In this document: positions 1 to 10,233 of the stretch, piece by piece
Layout: every line of letters starts with the position of its first letter
Numbering within the stretch: the stretch's first letter is position 1
From: Symsagittifera roscoffensis
Lineage: Eukaryota > Xenacoelomorpha > Acoela > Convolutidae
Length of the DNA: 64,000 nucleotides
Direction of reading: 5' to 3'
Assembly (NCBI RefSeq): GCF_963678635.1
Contig: NC_087065.1
Span: forward strand, 19,479,623-19,543,622
Notes under the pieces: generated by a model
Databases searched by the model: none
What the model was told of the DNA's origin: nothing
Seen by the model: the letters and a program-made list of their open reading frames with translations, nothing else
Made by a program: the position numbers and the translations under genes

Positions 1-550
1 TCTTCTTTTTTTGTAGATAGTTTTAACTAGAGCCGATCAAGTTTGTGGCATTTTTCTTGTTTTTTGGGCGTTGTCGATTTTTTTTCAACATATAATGAAG
101 TCAAGAAGCATTCTATGCATGCTATTTTTAATGATTTTTGATCAGTATCATCTTGTGTTAGTACTTAGCAGGCATTGAAATCGAACATTTTTTGTTTCAT
201 TGTTCAAGTTTTACCCAAATTTGTAACTTCTTTCTAAGTGTAAAATTGAATACAGGATTTTTTAAATTATTAACAGTATTTTCTTTTTATCAACAAAATT
301 TTGATAATTCACGATTCGCTTATTACTTTGGTTGTTTGGCTTATGACTATTTCAGTTTAGTTTTCAATTATTTTTATAAACATGTGACAAGATATGCTCT
401 CCAGTAACAAGTTTGCAACTGGCTTAAAAATGCCTGTTTTTCTTTTTGCATCAATACCCCTTGTCAAATAAAAACCTTACAAACCAAAGAGCTTCTCGAT
501 ACTTTATTTTTTCCATTATATATACTAAGCTTGACTTTTTTATTTCTTTT

Positions 551-582
<32 letters not shown>

Positions 583-591
583 TATTTCTTC

Positions 592-642
<51 letters not shown>

Positions 643-925
643 ATGATTCGAGTTCATGATTTTTTGTTTTTGACTATCAAAATTTTTGTTGGGTTTATGG
701 GATTTTTCATCCAATCTAGATAAACGGAGCTGATTTTGGTCTCTAATTTTTCTTGATTTTTTTTCACTGTAATTTAGCTGTAAAAAAAGTTCTGTTAGAT
801 TTCCACTATCATCAAAAGAAAAATTTTTTAGTTAATTCAGCTGTAAGGTAAAGTATTCGTAAAATGTCATTCTGGATAAAATTTGAGAAATAAATCATGC
901 CTAGTTTCCTTTTTTTCTTTCTCAG
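1..925 (+). other. Intron or upstream sequence of gene A
   Basis: No coding exon recognised here. The stretch is T-rich with a long TTTC microsatellite, and it ends in a pyrimidine-rich tract and ctcag acceptor at 921-925. Because the next exon begins in phase 1 and shows no start codon or signal peptide, gene A must begin upstream of the window, and this stretch is read as intron. Confidence 0.6.
540..643 (+). repeat. (TTTC)n microsatellite
   Basis: About 100 bases of nearly pure TTTC repeat, with one interruption near 582-592. It produces artefactual Ser/Leu/Phe-rich and Lys/Glu/Arg-rich open frames on the two strands. It should be length-polymorphic. Confidence 0.95.
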
Positions 926-1204
926 CTCCAAATGTAACTGGAGCTCAAATTGAAGCTTCAACTGATACCATCACTATTGTGGCATCGAATTCGACTCTCC
1001 TTCCGACAACTGGTTTTCTTGATGGTTACTGCTATGACAACACAACTGGTTATTCATCTTCCGGTGTGACTTTTTTGGATGCAGACAATACGATGAACTG
1101 TCTGGAGCCTGCCACAGCTTATAACATTCCAATTTACGGGTTTTTAAGCGAATGCGGAGTGATCAGTAGCCCATTGACAACGATAATCTTCAACGTGTGT
1201 ACAG
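926..1204 (+). CDS. Gene A, Fn3-like domain exon 1
   Basis: Internal exon of 279 nt encoding one complete Fn3-like domain. It is bounded by a ctcag acceptor and a gtatta donor and is phase 1 at both ends, so the first codon is split after its first base. The domain opens with Ala-Pro-Asn-Val, has a hydrophobic/aromatic alternation typical of a seven-strand beta sandwich, an 'LEPATAYNIPIYGF' segment matching the usual 'L.P.T.Y.v.V.a' of Fn3 strands E-F, then SECG, and ends in NVCT. Several N-x-S/T sites fit an extracellular location. The Cys in SECG and the closing Cys could pair. The fold assignment is from pattern, not from a search; another Ig-like sandwich is possible. The reading frame is intact. 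Confidence 0.75.
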
Positions 1205-1582
1205 GTATTAACTTTGATTTCATAATTGTTGGGAGGAGTTTGCGGGATTCGTTGATGGGGTTAGTCATCTATTTTTTCCGAGTCAGTATTTTGCGCATCC
1301 GAAGGATCTTCCTTTGGTATTGTTTTGAAACAATCGTATTTGCGACCCAACCATGAATTTTCTACATCAATTGCCCGCAGAGCTGAGTTTTTTTTCCAAA
1401 AAGGGACTTTTTTCTGTTTTGGAAGAGTTTGGAGAATCAATCAAGTCTCATATAAAAATTGTACTAAACATCAACAATATAAAAATTGTTTTACATTTCT
1501 TTCGTAAATTTAATAGGACAAAAGTTCAGAAAACTTAAGCATTTTATTAAGAATGAGTGACCTACTTATTTGTTTTATCTAG

Positions 1583-1872
1583 CCCCGAAGGTTCCAGTTT
1601 TTGATTTAACGGCTTCTGAGAGTGGATTCAAAGTAACAATTCGAGATTTAACTGGAGAAGCGGGAGACAGCTTTGACATCCAAATCTCAGCAACTTTCAA
1701 TCATCCAGTACAATCAAAACAGCCCTTCCAAACTCGAGGCAACAATATCCCTATACGGTAACTGGATTAACATCTGGAGAGTCTTATGAAGTCACTGTTT
1801 CGGCCACTATCGGCACCCTGAGGAGCTACTACAGGAAACAAGTGTCAGCTTCTGTGAACACATATTGCACCG
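1583..1872 (+). pseudogene. Gene A, Fn3-like exon 2 with one-base deletion
   Basis: Bounded by an ag acceptor (1581-1582) and gt donor (1873), and begins Ala-Pro-Lys-Val like its neighbours. The first part (to about residue 37) reads in one frame; the second part, from about position 1690, reads in another, giving 'YTVTGLTSGESYEVTVSA' and the closing YCT. The exon is 290 nt, whereas a phase 1-1 exon must be a multiple of three, so exactly one base appears lost around 1685-1700. Skipping this symmetric exon would keep the rest of the gene in frame. A sequencing error is the main alternative. It lacks the first of the two conserved cysteines. Confidence 0.65.
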
Positions 1873-2160
1873 GTAGGCACAAAAATACTTGAACTCATCT
1901 GCGCAATTCAACTTTCAATGATGTGAAGTAGCTTAAGTAGCTGTTCAGAGAATTTTTAAAAAACTACTTCTAAATCAAACCAAGTTCCAACTCTCTGCGC
2001 CGAGCTATTTTCGTGAGACTATTTATTCACGATCACGATGGACTATCGCATTTTTATGGTAAATTTTTTCATGCCATAGACCAGATACAAAACTGCACTT
2101 AAAATGAGTATTCTACACTTTTTCTTGCATCACTTAACTGAAATCAAAAATAAATTTCAG
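1873..2160 (+). other. Gene A intron
   Basis: 288-nt intron with a gtaggc donor and a tttcag acceptor (2155-2160). The sequence just before the acceptor, with a tcacttaactgaaatc segment, is shared with the three downstream tandem copies, so the left edge of the ancestral 533-bp repeat lies near here. Confidence 0.7.
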
Positions 2161-2448
2161 TACCCTCTCCTCCCGATATGCCGAACGTGAAGATACTCTC
2201 ATCTCAGTTATCAGTGACAATCATAACTTCTGATGCTGGTACTGCAGTGACGCCATCGGCAGGAAAACTTGACGGGTACTTTCACAGAGTCGGTCAAATG
2301 AACAGCGATGTAGTTGATCTCAATGAAAATATCCTTGTGAGAAATTTGCGGCCTGGTTTTCAGTACCGAGTGGAATTTTATGGCTATTCAAGAAAATGTG
2401 GCGGCATGAGCTCAATCGATCATGGTTATCTGACTGTGTGCACTACTG
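2161..2448 (+). CDS. Gene A, Fn3-like exon 3 (tandem copy 1)
   Basis: Intact 288-nt phase 1-1 exon coding for 96 residues. It begins Val-Pro-Ser-Pro-Pro-Asp-Met and contains 'LRPGFQYRVEFYGYSRKCGG', the strand E-F signature plus the first conserved Cys, and closes with LTVCTT before the gtacag donor. It is the first of four tandem exon+intron units of about 533 bp. An ATG early in the exon is internal and should not be taken as a start, because the acceptor and phase match those of the neighbours. Extracellular Fn3-like domain; the ligand is unknown. Confidence 0.75.
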
Positions 2449-2693
2449 GTACAGTTTAATTTTGCTATTAAATTTAATAATTTTCAAATTTCAAAGAAAC
2501 TACTTTATATTAGATCTAGTTGATTTCTTAAAACGGATTCACGAGTTTACGATCAATAGCTCTCAGAAACTGCTCAAACCTGCGCTTGACAAGCTATCCT
2601 ATCAACCTTTGTCAATTTACGTTCTTAATGCTAACTATCACTATTTTGTAATTTTTCTTGTATCACTTAACTGAAATCAAAAATATATTTTAG

Positions 2694-2981
2694 TACCATC
2701 TGCTCCCGATATGTTGAACGTGAAGATACTCTCGTTTCAGTTGTCAGTGACAATCATAACTTCTGATGCTGGTACTGCAGTGACGCCATCGGCCGGAAAA
2801 CTTGACGGGTACTTTTACAGAGTCGGTCAAATGAACAGCGATGTAGTTGATCTCAATGAAAATATCCTTGTGAGAAATTTGCGGCCTGGTTTTCAGTACC
2901 GAGTGGAATTTTATGGCTATTCAAGAAAATGTGGCGGCATGAGCTCAATCGATCATGGTTATCTGACTGTGTGCACTACTG
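2694..2981 (+). CDS. Gene A, Fn3-like exon 4 (tandem copy 2)
   Basis: Intact 288-nt phase 1-1 exon, nearly identical to the exon at 2161. Differences include Pro to Leu after the first Met, Ser to Phe, and His to Tyr in the 'GYFYRVGQ' segment. The following intron (2982-3226) is almost base-for-base the same as the intron at 2449-2693, so the copy is recent. Acceptor is ttttag at 2688-2693; donor is gtacag. Confidence 0.75.
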
Positions 2982-3226
2982 GTACAGTTTAATTTTGCTA
3001 TTAAATTTAATAATTTTCAAATTTCAAAGAAACTACTTTATATTAGATCTAGTTGATTTCTTAAAACGGATTCACGAGTTTACGATCAATAGCTCTCAGA
3101 AACTGCTCAAACCTGCGCTTGACAAGCTATCCTATCAACCTTTGTCAATTTACGTTCTTAATGCTAACTATCACTATTTTGTAATTTTTCTTGTATCACT
3201 TAACTGAAATCAAAAATATATTTTAG

Positions 3227-3510
3227 TACCATCTGCTCCCGATATGTTGAACGTGAAGATACTCTCGTTTCAGTTGTCAGTGACAATCATAACTTCTGAT
3301 GCTGGTACTGCAGTGACGCCATCGGCCGGAAAACTTGACGGGTACTTTTACAGAGTTGGTCAAACGAACAGCGAAGTGGTTGATCTCAATGAAAATATCA
3401 TTGTGAGAAATTTGCAGCCTGGTTTTCAGTACCAAGTGCAGTTTATGGCTATTCGGGAAAATATGGTGGCATGAGCTCAATTGACCATGCCACGATGACT
3501 TTGTGCACAG
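3227..3510 (+). pseudogene. Gene A, Fn3-like exon 5 (tandem copy 3), frameshifted
   Basis: Third tandem unit. Acceptor (ttttag) and donor (gtacgg) survive, but the exon is 284 nt rather than 285 or 288. Comparison with copies 1 and 2 places the loss in the TTTTAT run near 3441, where one T is missing just after 'FQYQVQF'. The codon matching the first conserved Cys is also changed from TGT to TAT. In the ancestral frame the closing CT codons are still present. This exon cannot be included without shifting the downstream frame, so it is probably dead or skipped. Confidence 0.7.
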
Positions 3511-3757
3511 GTACGGTTTAAGTTTGCTATAAAAGTTAATATTTTTAAAATTTCATAGAAAATGTTTGATTTTAGATCTAGTTGTTTTTTTTTTAACGGA
3601 TTCACGAGTTTGCGATGAATAACTCTCTTAAATTGCTCAAATATGCACTTGTAAAGCTACGCAATCAAATTTTGTTAAGCTACATTATTAATTCTAACCA
3701 TCAGTTTTTTGTAGTTTTTCTTGTATCACTTAACTGAAGCCATAAAATAATTTTCAT

Positions 3758-4041
3758 TACCCTCTTCTCCCGATATGTCGAACGTGAAGGTCCGCTCGTC
3801 TCAGTTGTCAGTCACAATCATAGTTTCTGATGCTGGTACTGCAGTGACATCATTGACAGGAAAACTTGATGGGTACTTTTATAGAGTCGACCAAACAAGC
3901 AGCGATATGGTTGATCGCAATGAAAATATAATTGTGAGGAGTTTGCGGCCTGGTTTTCAGTACCAAGTGGAGTTTTATGGCTATTCAAGAAGTTGTGGGG
4001 CATCAGTTCAATCGAATATGCCAATCTGGCTGTGTGCACAG
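3758..4041 (+). pseudogene. Gene A, Fn3-like exon 6 (tandem copy 4), acceptor lost and frameshifted
   Basis: Fourth and most diverged tandem unit. The acceptor reads cat (3755-3757) where the other copies have tag or cag, so the AG is gone. The exon is 284 nt: relative to its siblings, one G is missing from the G run after the SRSC codons (about 3997-4001), and everything after that reads in another frame. In the ancestral frame the end again gives a closing Val-Cys-Thr before a good gtaaag donor. Two independent lesions make this a pseudoexon. Confidence 0.75.
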
Positions 4042-4419
4042 GTAAAGTTTAGATTTTCTATAAACGTTAATGCATTTTAAATTTCTTAGAAACTATTTTA
4101 TATTAGATCTAGTTAAATTTTTAAAACGGATTCACCAGTTTGCGATCAATAACTCTCAGAATTTGCTCAAATCTGCACTTGACAAGCTATCCAATCAAAT
4201 TTTGTCAAGTTACATTCATATTGCTAGCTATCAGTTATTTGTAGTTTTTAAATCTATTATATATTTAAATGCGGGCTTCACTATCTCGCCATGTTTAAGC
4301 TTTTTCAACGTATTATTTTTGAATGTTTAAGCTATATCGTATATTTCAATGTTTAAGATTTTTTTTCGATTTCCCAATTTGATTTTAGTGGTTATTCTAC
4401 CGAGTTTAAATTAAGCAAT

Positions 4420-5620
4420 ATCGAATTAGGGTTGGCGAATTTGGCCTCCAATTGTGAATACCCGATCATTTTAGTTAACGAGATAAGACGATTTTGAGAT
4501 TTTTTCAAAATTTTTCAGAAATTTCAATTGAAGTAATTTCAAAACTTGAAGTTACCAACCCTGTAGTTGGGTGCTGTCAGAAATACTCTAAGGAGATAAA
4601 AATCCTGCCTCTAAATATGACTGTTCAAATCCTTGTAGTTTTCGAGATATGACATTTTTTGTGATTTTTTTTCAAAAAATTTTCAGAAAACTTAGATTAT
4701 TTTTTTTCACAAAATCTGAAAATTCCCACCCAACGCTGTAGTTGGGTTCTGTCAGAGTATTCTCAAAGATTGCGAATTTTGCCTCCAAATATGATTGCTC
4801 AGTTCTTTGTAGTTTTCGAGATATGACGTTTTTTTGCGATTTTTTAAAAAAATTTCTTGTAACTTAAATTATGATTAGTTTTTAAAAATATGGAATTCCC
4901 AGCCCTGTAGTAAGGTCCTGTCAGAGTACTCTCAAAGATTGCGAATCTTGCCTTCAAATATGATTGCTCAGTTCTTTGTAGTTTTCGAGATATGACGTTT
5001 TTTGTGATTTTTTCAAAAATTTTCAGAAAACTTCAGAGAGTTTCAATTAATTATTTTTCAAAATATGAAATTTCCAACACTATAGTTCGGTGTTGTCAGG
5101 GTACTCTAAGAGTTGCAAATCTTGCCACATTCGACTGCTAAACGCGACTGCTCAAATGCTTTTAGTTTCCGAGAGGTGACGTTTTTTGATTTTTTCAAAA
5201 TTTTTAGAAGAACTTATCTGCAAAAAAATTCAAAAAATTTGAAAATACTAACTTGCTGAAGATACCTTATTGTCAGCGTACAACCAGGCGTCTCAAATCT
5301 TACCTCTTAATATAAATGCTCAAATCCTTTAATTTTCCGCGATAAGACGTTTTTTTATAAATTTTTTTTCCGGTAAACTTAGGTTCAAAAAAGTTCACAA
5401 AATTTTGGATTCCTAACCCTATAGTAGGGTGCTCTCAGAGACTCTCTGTGGTTGCAACGCTGGCCTCCAATTTTCTCCTGAGGCCCATTAAGTTTTCGAG
5501 ATGACGCTTTTAAAATGGGAATTTAAAAAGTTTTTAAGTTCGAAATTACCAACCCTGTATTTGGGTGCAGTCAGAGTACACTAGAAGTTTGCAGATGTTG
5601 TTTCCAATATATGCGCTTTT
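4420..5620 (+). repeat. Intronic minisatellite, ~135-175 bp unit, about 7 copies
   Basis: Seven diverged copies of a unit containing 'ccaaccctgtagttgggtg' then ctgtcagagtactctcaaag, a 'gcctccaaatatgattgctc' segment and 'gttttcgagatatgacg'. The ccctgtag-like landmarks lie near 4560, 4734, 4902, 5078, 5260, 5418 and 5551. It fills most of the intron between the fourth tandem exon and the exon at 5690. The degree of decay differs between copies. Confidence 0.85.
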
Positions 5621-5689
5621 TATGAGCTGTCGAAAAAATTCGAAGCAACGAAGGTGCGTTAAACGCTAGTACCGATGAATCTATTTTAG

Positions 5690-5965
5690 CCCCGAGAATT
5701 CCAAGTTTTAGTTTACAAACACCAGGATTCAACCAGTTTAGAATACACTCAGAAAATGACTCCATGGTAGCAGATAGCTTCAGTGTCTTGATCGACCCTC
5801 CTGACGTCGCAAGTACCGAAAATTTGGCGATATCAGATTTTCCTTTCCTGCTTGGTTACCTCCAACCGCTTACTCAGTACAATATCACTGTTGTCGCAGA
5901 AATTGGATCGATACGCAACTGTATCCAGAATTTAATTTCGTCTCAATATAGGACTATATGTACAA
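5690..5965 (+). CDS. Gene A, Fn3-like exon 7
   Basis: Intact 276-nt phase 1-1 exon of 92 residues. Acceptor is ctattttag; donor is gtaagt, a consensus 5' splice site. It begins Ala-Pro-Arg-Ile-Pro, has 'LQPLTQYNITVVAEIGSIRN' (strand E-F signature, then the first Cys) and closes with YRTICT. N-x-T/S sites fit an extracellular position. It is the last Fn3-like exon before the membrane exon. Its 3' half is also present as a truncated copy at 14173-14313 because the segmental-duplication breakpoint falls inside it at about 5824. Confidence 0.78.
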
Positions 5966-7715
5966 GTAAGTTCGAACTTACATTTTTTCTTTTTGTTCTC
6001 AAACAGGAGAGCAAAAGCGGTTATCCACCAGCAAATGAACAGCTCGTAGTTTGGACCGCGTTCTCTAATAAATAAGTTTCAATGATCTAATTCTTGATTT
6101 AGTTCGTTTTAACTTAAAGCTTACTTGCGGCGATGTTTCCATGAAGATAAGAACAAACAAAAACGAACTTTTCAGGCCGCTTTTTTGCCCCTTTTCTAAA
6201 TTGTAGTGAAGGGTTGAAAAACTTCTCTGTGTGAACACTGAGAAAAAAAGTTGTTGTAACCAGCGCTGAGGCCCACTTTTGTTTTCCTTAGTTCTCTTTT
6301 ATCAGCAGAAAGCTTCTAAATTTTTTAAGTTATAAAATCTGAGCGTAAATTTTTGGTTTCGTCAAAAAAAAAGTGAATTTTTGGAGAAAAAAACGATCCA
6401 ACTGGAAATTTTGTGGTAAAAAAATGTTATAAAGTAGGTTGAAAGCTTTTTCTGTGCGAAAATTGAGAATAAAGTGGTTTTAACCAGCGTTGATGCCCTT
6501 TTTTCTTAGTTCCCCCTTATATCAGCAGAAATTTTCTAAATTTTATCACATTTTAAAATCTGAGCGTAATGTTTTGGTTTCGTAAAATAAAATAAACTGG
6601 TGATTTTTTGGAGAAAAGGCCATTGCAACTGGATATTGTGTGGTGAAAAAATGTTATCGAGTATTTGAGAACTAAGGATCGATAACCCTTAACTTCAAAC
6701 TGCAGATTCAAAAAATTCGCTAGTTTATTGTTTTAATCTCCTAACGCTATTCCTTAATTCTCAAAAAACTCTAGAAGAAATTGCTTAATTTTGCATTTTA
6801 TCTCTAAGTCAAATCCTTTTTTTTCAAAAGTGTTAACAGTTTTCTATTTTTCCGAGTGATTCAAAAGGTATATCGCATTTATAAAGTAATTTGGATAAAC
6901 TTTGAAAAAAAAACATAATTTCTTTTTTTTTCAGATAAAAGTTTCAATCTGTAGCCGTTATTAAGATTATGAGCAGCACAATTTTGGAAAGAACTTTGTG
7001 TTCGGGTCTGTTTTACCTTTTCATTTTTTTTTCGTTTTTCACGCAAAATCAGGTACCACAAATAATCATCGGAATGGGTCGGGTGATATATATATGAAAG
7101 CCCTCTCAGCCGTGATCGAGAAACACATGTTTAAAATTTTGATTTTGTTTCTGAACTTGGGCAATTAAAGCATGCTAGCAGGTTCACAATAGCTTATTTT
7201 ATTAACTTGATATCTTTAATAGCTTAATTTTTTTCGAGTAAAAATAGACTTTTCGATTTTTAGCACCGTTTTGGACTCAAAAACTTCAAAAATTCCCAAC
7301 ACCACTAAAAAACTTTTTTCGTGTGTGTTCAGTTCTTTTTATCACGCCACGCAGAAAAAAAACGGTCCTAATTTTGAAACTTTTTGCTGTATTGTTAAGA
7401 CTATGTTGGGAACATTCTGTGCTACTTGCACAGTAACTGAATACTTTTTTTGAATCATATGAGACTGTACTTAAGGAAATAAAAGAAGGATTTTTTATCG
7501 GAAACAATAACTTATCATCATATACGTAGTAGAGCCAAAAAAATGCACCACGGACAAATTATAATATTGAAATCCTGGAAGGCTTCCTCTTTTTTTCCAC
7601 AAACCTATATTAGTGCCACAGGAGTTTGACAAACTGAATCATGAAAAAAAACTAATTTTTGCCAAAATTTTTTTCTTATTCATTTATAACCTGTTTGTTT
7701 CTGTTTTTGTTTCAG
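5966..7715 (+). other. Gene A intron before the membrane exon
   Basis: 1750-nt intron with no supported exon. It contains two diverged internal repeats of a sequence with 'ggttgaaa', 'aaccagcg', a poly-T tract then 'tatcagcagaaa', near 6190-6400 and 6430-6620. The whole intron reappears at 14314-16079, and part of it again before 17213. Confidence 0.6.
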
Positions 7716-8011
7716 CGATCTTTACGATCACCCCACACGGCATGAATTCAGCAAACACACACACCCAAGTAGAAGAAACTGATAAAATTCCCCTGTGGCT
7801 TTGGTTAATTGTGGCGATTTTGTCTCTGACTGTCGTGGTGCTGTTTCTTACTGCTATTATTCTGATTGCAATTTTGAGACGTCCTGGAACATCGCTCTAC
7901 TCTGTGAGTTCGGATACCTCGGCTGGTCCGCAACAACAGTTTGAGCTTGTTGTGCCTGCTACTGTGAATGGGTCTACCATGCCTTCAGATCCATTAATTA
8001 CGAAGTTCTGA
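7716..8011 (+). CDS. Gene A terminal exon: transmembrane helix and cytoplasmic tail
   Basis: Begins after tttcag (7711-7715). The phase-1 junction joins the final A of exon 7 to CG, giving Thr. About 27 residues of extracellular stalk lead to a 28-residue hydrophobic helix (from 'IPLWLWLIVAILSLTVVVLF' on), followed by Arg-Arg-Pro as a stop-transfer signal and a ~46-residue tail rich in Ser, Thr, Pro and Gln that ends Ile-Thr-Lys-Phe and a TGA at 8009-8011. It anchors the Fn3-like ectodomain as a type I membrane protein. The tail has no kinase or phosphatase domain. A canonical AATAAA is not obvious nearby. This is the only one of four copies that keeps the original tail frame. Confidence 0.75.
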
Positions 8012-8219
8012 TAAATCTGAAGCAGCGCCATCCCACTTCAGTACTTTCGCCTCCCAAAAAAATCGCCTCAAAAAAATCCTGGAAGGCTTCCTCTTTTTTT
8101 TCCACAAACCTATATTAGTGCCACAGGAGTTTGACAAACTGAATCATGAAAAAAACTAATTTTTGCCAAAATTTTTTTCTTATTCATTTATAAACTGTTT
8201 GTTTCTGTTTTTTTTTCAG

Positions 8220-8449
8220 CGAACTTTACGATCACCCCACACGGCATGAATTCAGCAAACACACACACCCAAGTAGAAGAAACTGATAAAACTCCCCTGT
8301 GGCTTTGGTTAATTGTGGCGATTTTGTCTCTGACTGTCGTGGTGCTGTTTTTTACTGCTATTATTCTGATTGCAATTTTTGAGACGTCCTGGAACATCGC
8401 TCTACTCTGTGAGTTCGGATACCTCGGCTGGTCCGCAACAACAGTTTGA
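8220..8449 (+). CDS. Alternative or decayed terminal exon, copy 2 (short tail)
   Basis: A second copy of the membrane exon with its own poly-pyrimidine acceptor (ends 8219). Stalk and helix are preserved ('TPLWLWLIVAILSLTVVVLF'), but a T run of 4 in copy 1 is 5 here (about 8377-8382). This replaces Arg-Arg and the long tail with about 22 residues ending Ser-Ala-Thr-Thr-Val and a TGA at 8447-8449. The old tail sequence continues untranslated to 8515. It could be a usable alternative last exon, since phase and acceptor are right, or simply a frameshifted duplicate. Confidence 0.5.
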
Positions 8450-8515
8450 GCCTGTTGTGCCTGCTACTGTGAATGGGTCTACCATGCCTTCAGATCCATT
8501 AATTACGAATTTCTG

Positions 8516-9450
8516 ATAAATCTGAAGCAGCGCCATCCCACTTCAGTACTTTCGCCTCCCAAAAAAATCGGACAAATCCCAAATTTACTCGCATGAACTT
8601 TATGAGACAAAACAATCAGATGAAAGAAAATCCTGAAAATGTCTAAGAATTAACCTTTATATTGGAGAAGCTCCAAATCAGACCAGTTACTTTTCGTATA
8701 AACGGTATTTGGTATAAACGCTTCAAATCAGTGGTGCTTCCGAGAGTTTGGTTTAGCTTAAAAATTTTTTTTAGCAGGATAAATAAATTTTGGCCTTTAT
8801 TGCACAGCTTTCTTCCGTGAAACTTAGTGTTGACTGAATCGTACGACCTTGAAAAAAAGTTATATTAGATTATTGAAAACTGCACATAGTACAGTTTCTA
8901 AAGATGTCACAAGACAGCACCAAAAGGTGAATCTTCGGGCGATAGGCTGTCCAATTCCTGAGGGAAGAAAGCATATAATCCCCTAAGTCCTCTCCTGATG
9001 AGAACAGCTACCACCCCCACTCCGATTTACCCTTGTCGAAACTGTGCTTCACTCTTCACAAAGCAAATGCTTCATTTATTGTTGCTATCTCATAATGAAT
9101 ATATCACTTGATAAAAATTTAGATTTTGCCTGCGATTGTACAAATTTTTAAAGCAATCGAATTGTTAGTTAGAACCATTTTTTTTCAGATTGATACCGCC
9201 GAAAAATAATGAAAACGAAAAACCCGTTTCGGAACTCAAGTTTTAATCCACATTTCAATTTTATGCAATCGATGAAATAGTGGCTCTATGAAAACCTAAG
9301 CATATTTTTTCGTTTTCAATAATTTTTTTGAGCTAAGATGGCAAATAAAAAGTATGACTGCTACTGCTATTTTGAAGCAAGAAAAAGCCCCCTAGCACTC
9401 CTTACGGTTTGGAACCCCTGACAATTCAAACGGTTCCCCCTTTGGTAGTA
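8516..9450 (+). other. Gene A 3' flank; no gene seen
   Basis: Starts with the 3' flank of the duplicated exon. 8516-8920 recurs at 16376-16680 and 17509-17915. The rest (8925-9450) is single-copy in this window, AT-rich, with no supportable coding region. Confidence 0.6.
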
Positions 9451-9455
9451 GTTTC

Positions 9456-9653
9456 GTATCGTGTCCCGGATCCTAAGGGGGTTGCGTCTTTCCTAGGTGG
9501 GTCCTCACAAAAAGCAAAGTCCTAGGAAAAGGGCCTTATTTTTTGAAGGATCCCTATTCTAGGATTTTGTTAATCATCGTAAGTTCCCACCCTTAAAGTA
9601 AAGACCCCTCTTAGGATCTTGTTAAGCTGAGCTTAACAACCGGGACACGATAC
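9456..9653 (+). mobile_element. Short MITE-like element with ~30-bp inverted ends
   Basis: The ends are inverted repeats: gtatcgtgtcccgg at the left, ccgggacacgatac at the right. Inside these, gatcctaagggggt pairs with acccctcttaggatc. Several CCTAGG motifs lie between. A related 'tatcgtgtcctag' sits at 9754-9767. The second segmental copy keeps only the right half (from about 17927). No coding capacity; family not recognised. Confidence 0.6.
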
Positions 9654-10233
9654 AAAAATTTCTTTTAATTTTCCTCCAAAGCGGGCCCTTTTCCCGCGAT
9701 AATTAAGTTAAATCGTCCTAGTTCCTAAAGTTTTTGTTTCTTCCTAGTTGAGTTTGGATATCGTGTCCTAGCTTTCTTTTTTTCGAACATTTGTCACGCT
9801 AATAAAAGCTTGTCATTTAATCTGAACCAAAGGATTTCACACATTGGTTTGATCTAAAATTTGGTTTGTGTCAACTAGTTTATACGTCACAAGCTTTTAA
9901 TTTTGAAAAGTGATTGCACCCAATACGAAAATTTTACTAAGGGTAAACTGGCTTAAACCAAAATACGTTCAAACCGAAGTTTACAAGGGAAGAATAGTAA
10001 AAGTCATCGTAAAAATTCAATTCAAATTTTAATGTTTCTTCTTCTGGTTTTGCTTGCGTTGTTTCTTAGATAGTCTTTCTTCCGAAGCTTCCGATAAAAA
10101 ATGGTTTATTTATAGGAGGACGTTCACGGACTTGGCTACTAGAAGCTTCTTCTTCTCGCATCTCTAATTCTGAGTAGGGCCGCTGTAAAATTGCCAATCC
10201 GGAAGATGAATTTCGGGCGATCTGTTGTCAGCT

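Larger units (their letters stand above)
2161..4260 (+). repeat. Four tandem 533-bp exon+intron units
   Basis: Unit starts at 2161, 2694, 3227 and 3758 (spacing 533, 533, 531). Each unit holds one Fn3-like exon and the intron behind it, including the motif ctcagaaactgctcaaa and the gtatcacttaactgaa segment before the acceptor. Units 1 and 2 are nearly identical; unit 4 is clearly older. Typical of unequal crossing over within an intron-exon repeat. Confidence 0.9.
7572..8580 (+). repeat. 504-bp tandem duplication of the terminal exon
   Basis: Sequence from 'atcctggaaggcttcctc' at 7572 through the terminal exon and its 3' flank is repeated from 8076. It carries a complete second acceptor and exon. 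The two copies differ by a few substitutions and a T insertion in the exon. Confidence 0.9.

Noticed and set aside
446-714. Ser/Leu/Phe-rich plus-strand frame and Lys/Glu/Arg-rich minus-strand frame
   Set aside because: Both are translations of the TTTC microsatellite.
2396-3207. Two identical 92-codon plus-strand frames
   Set aside because: They run out of frame through exon ends into introns and recur only because the 533-bp unit is duplicated.
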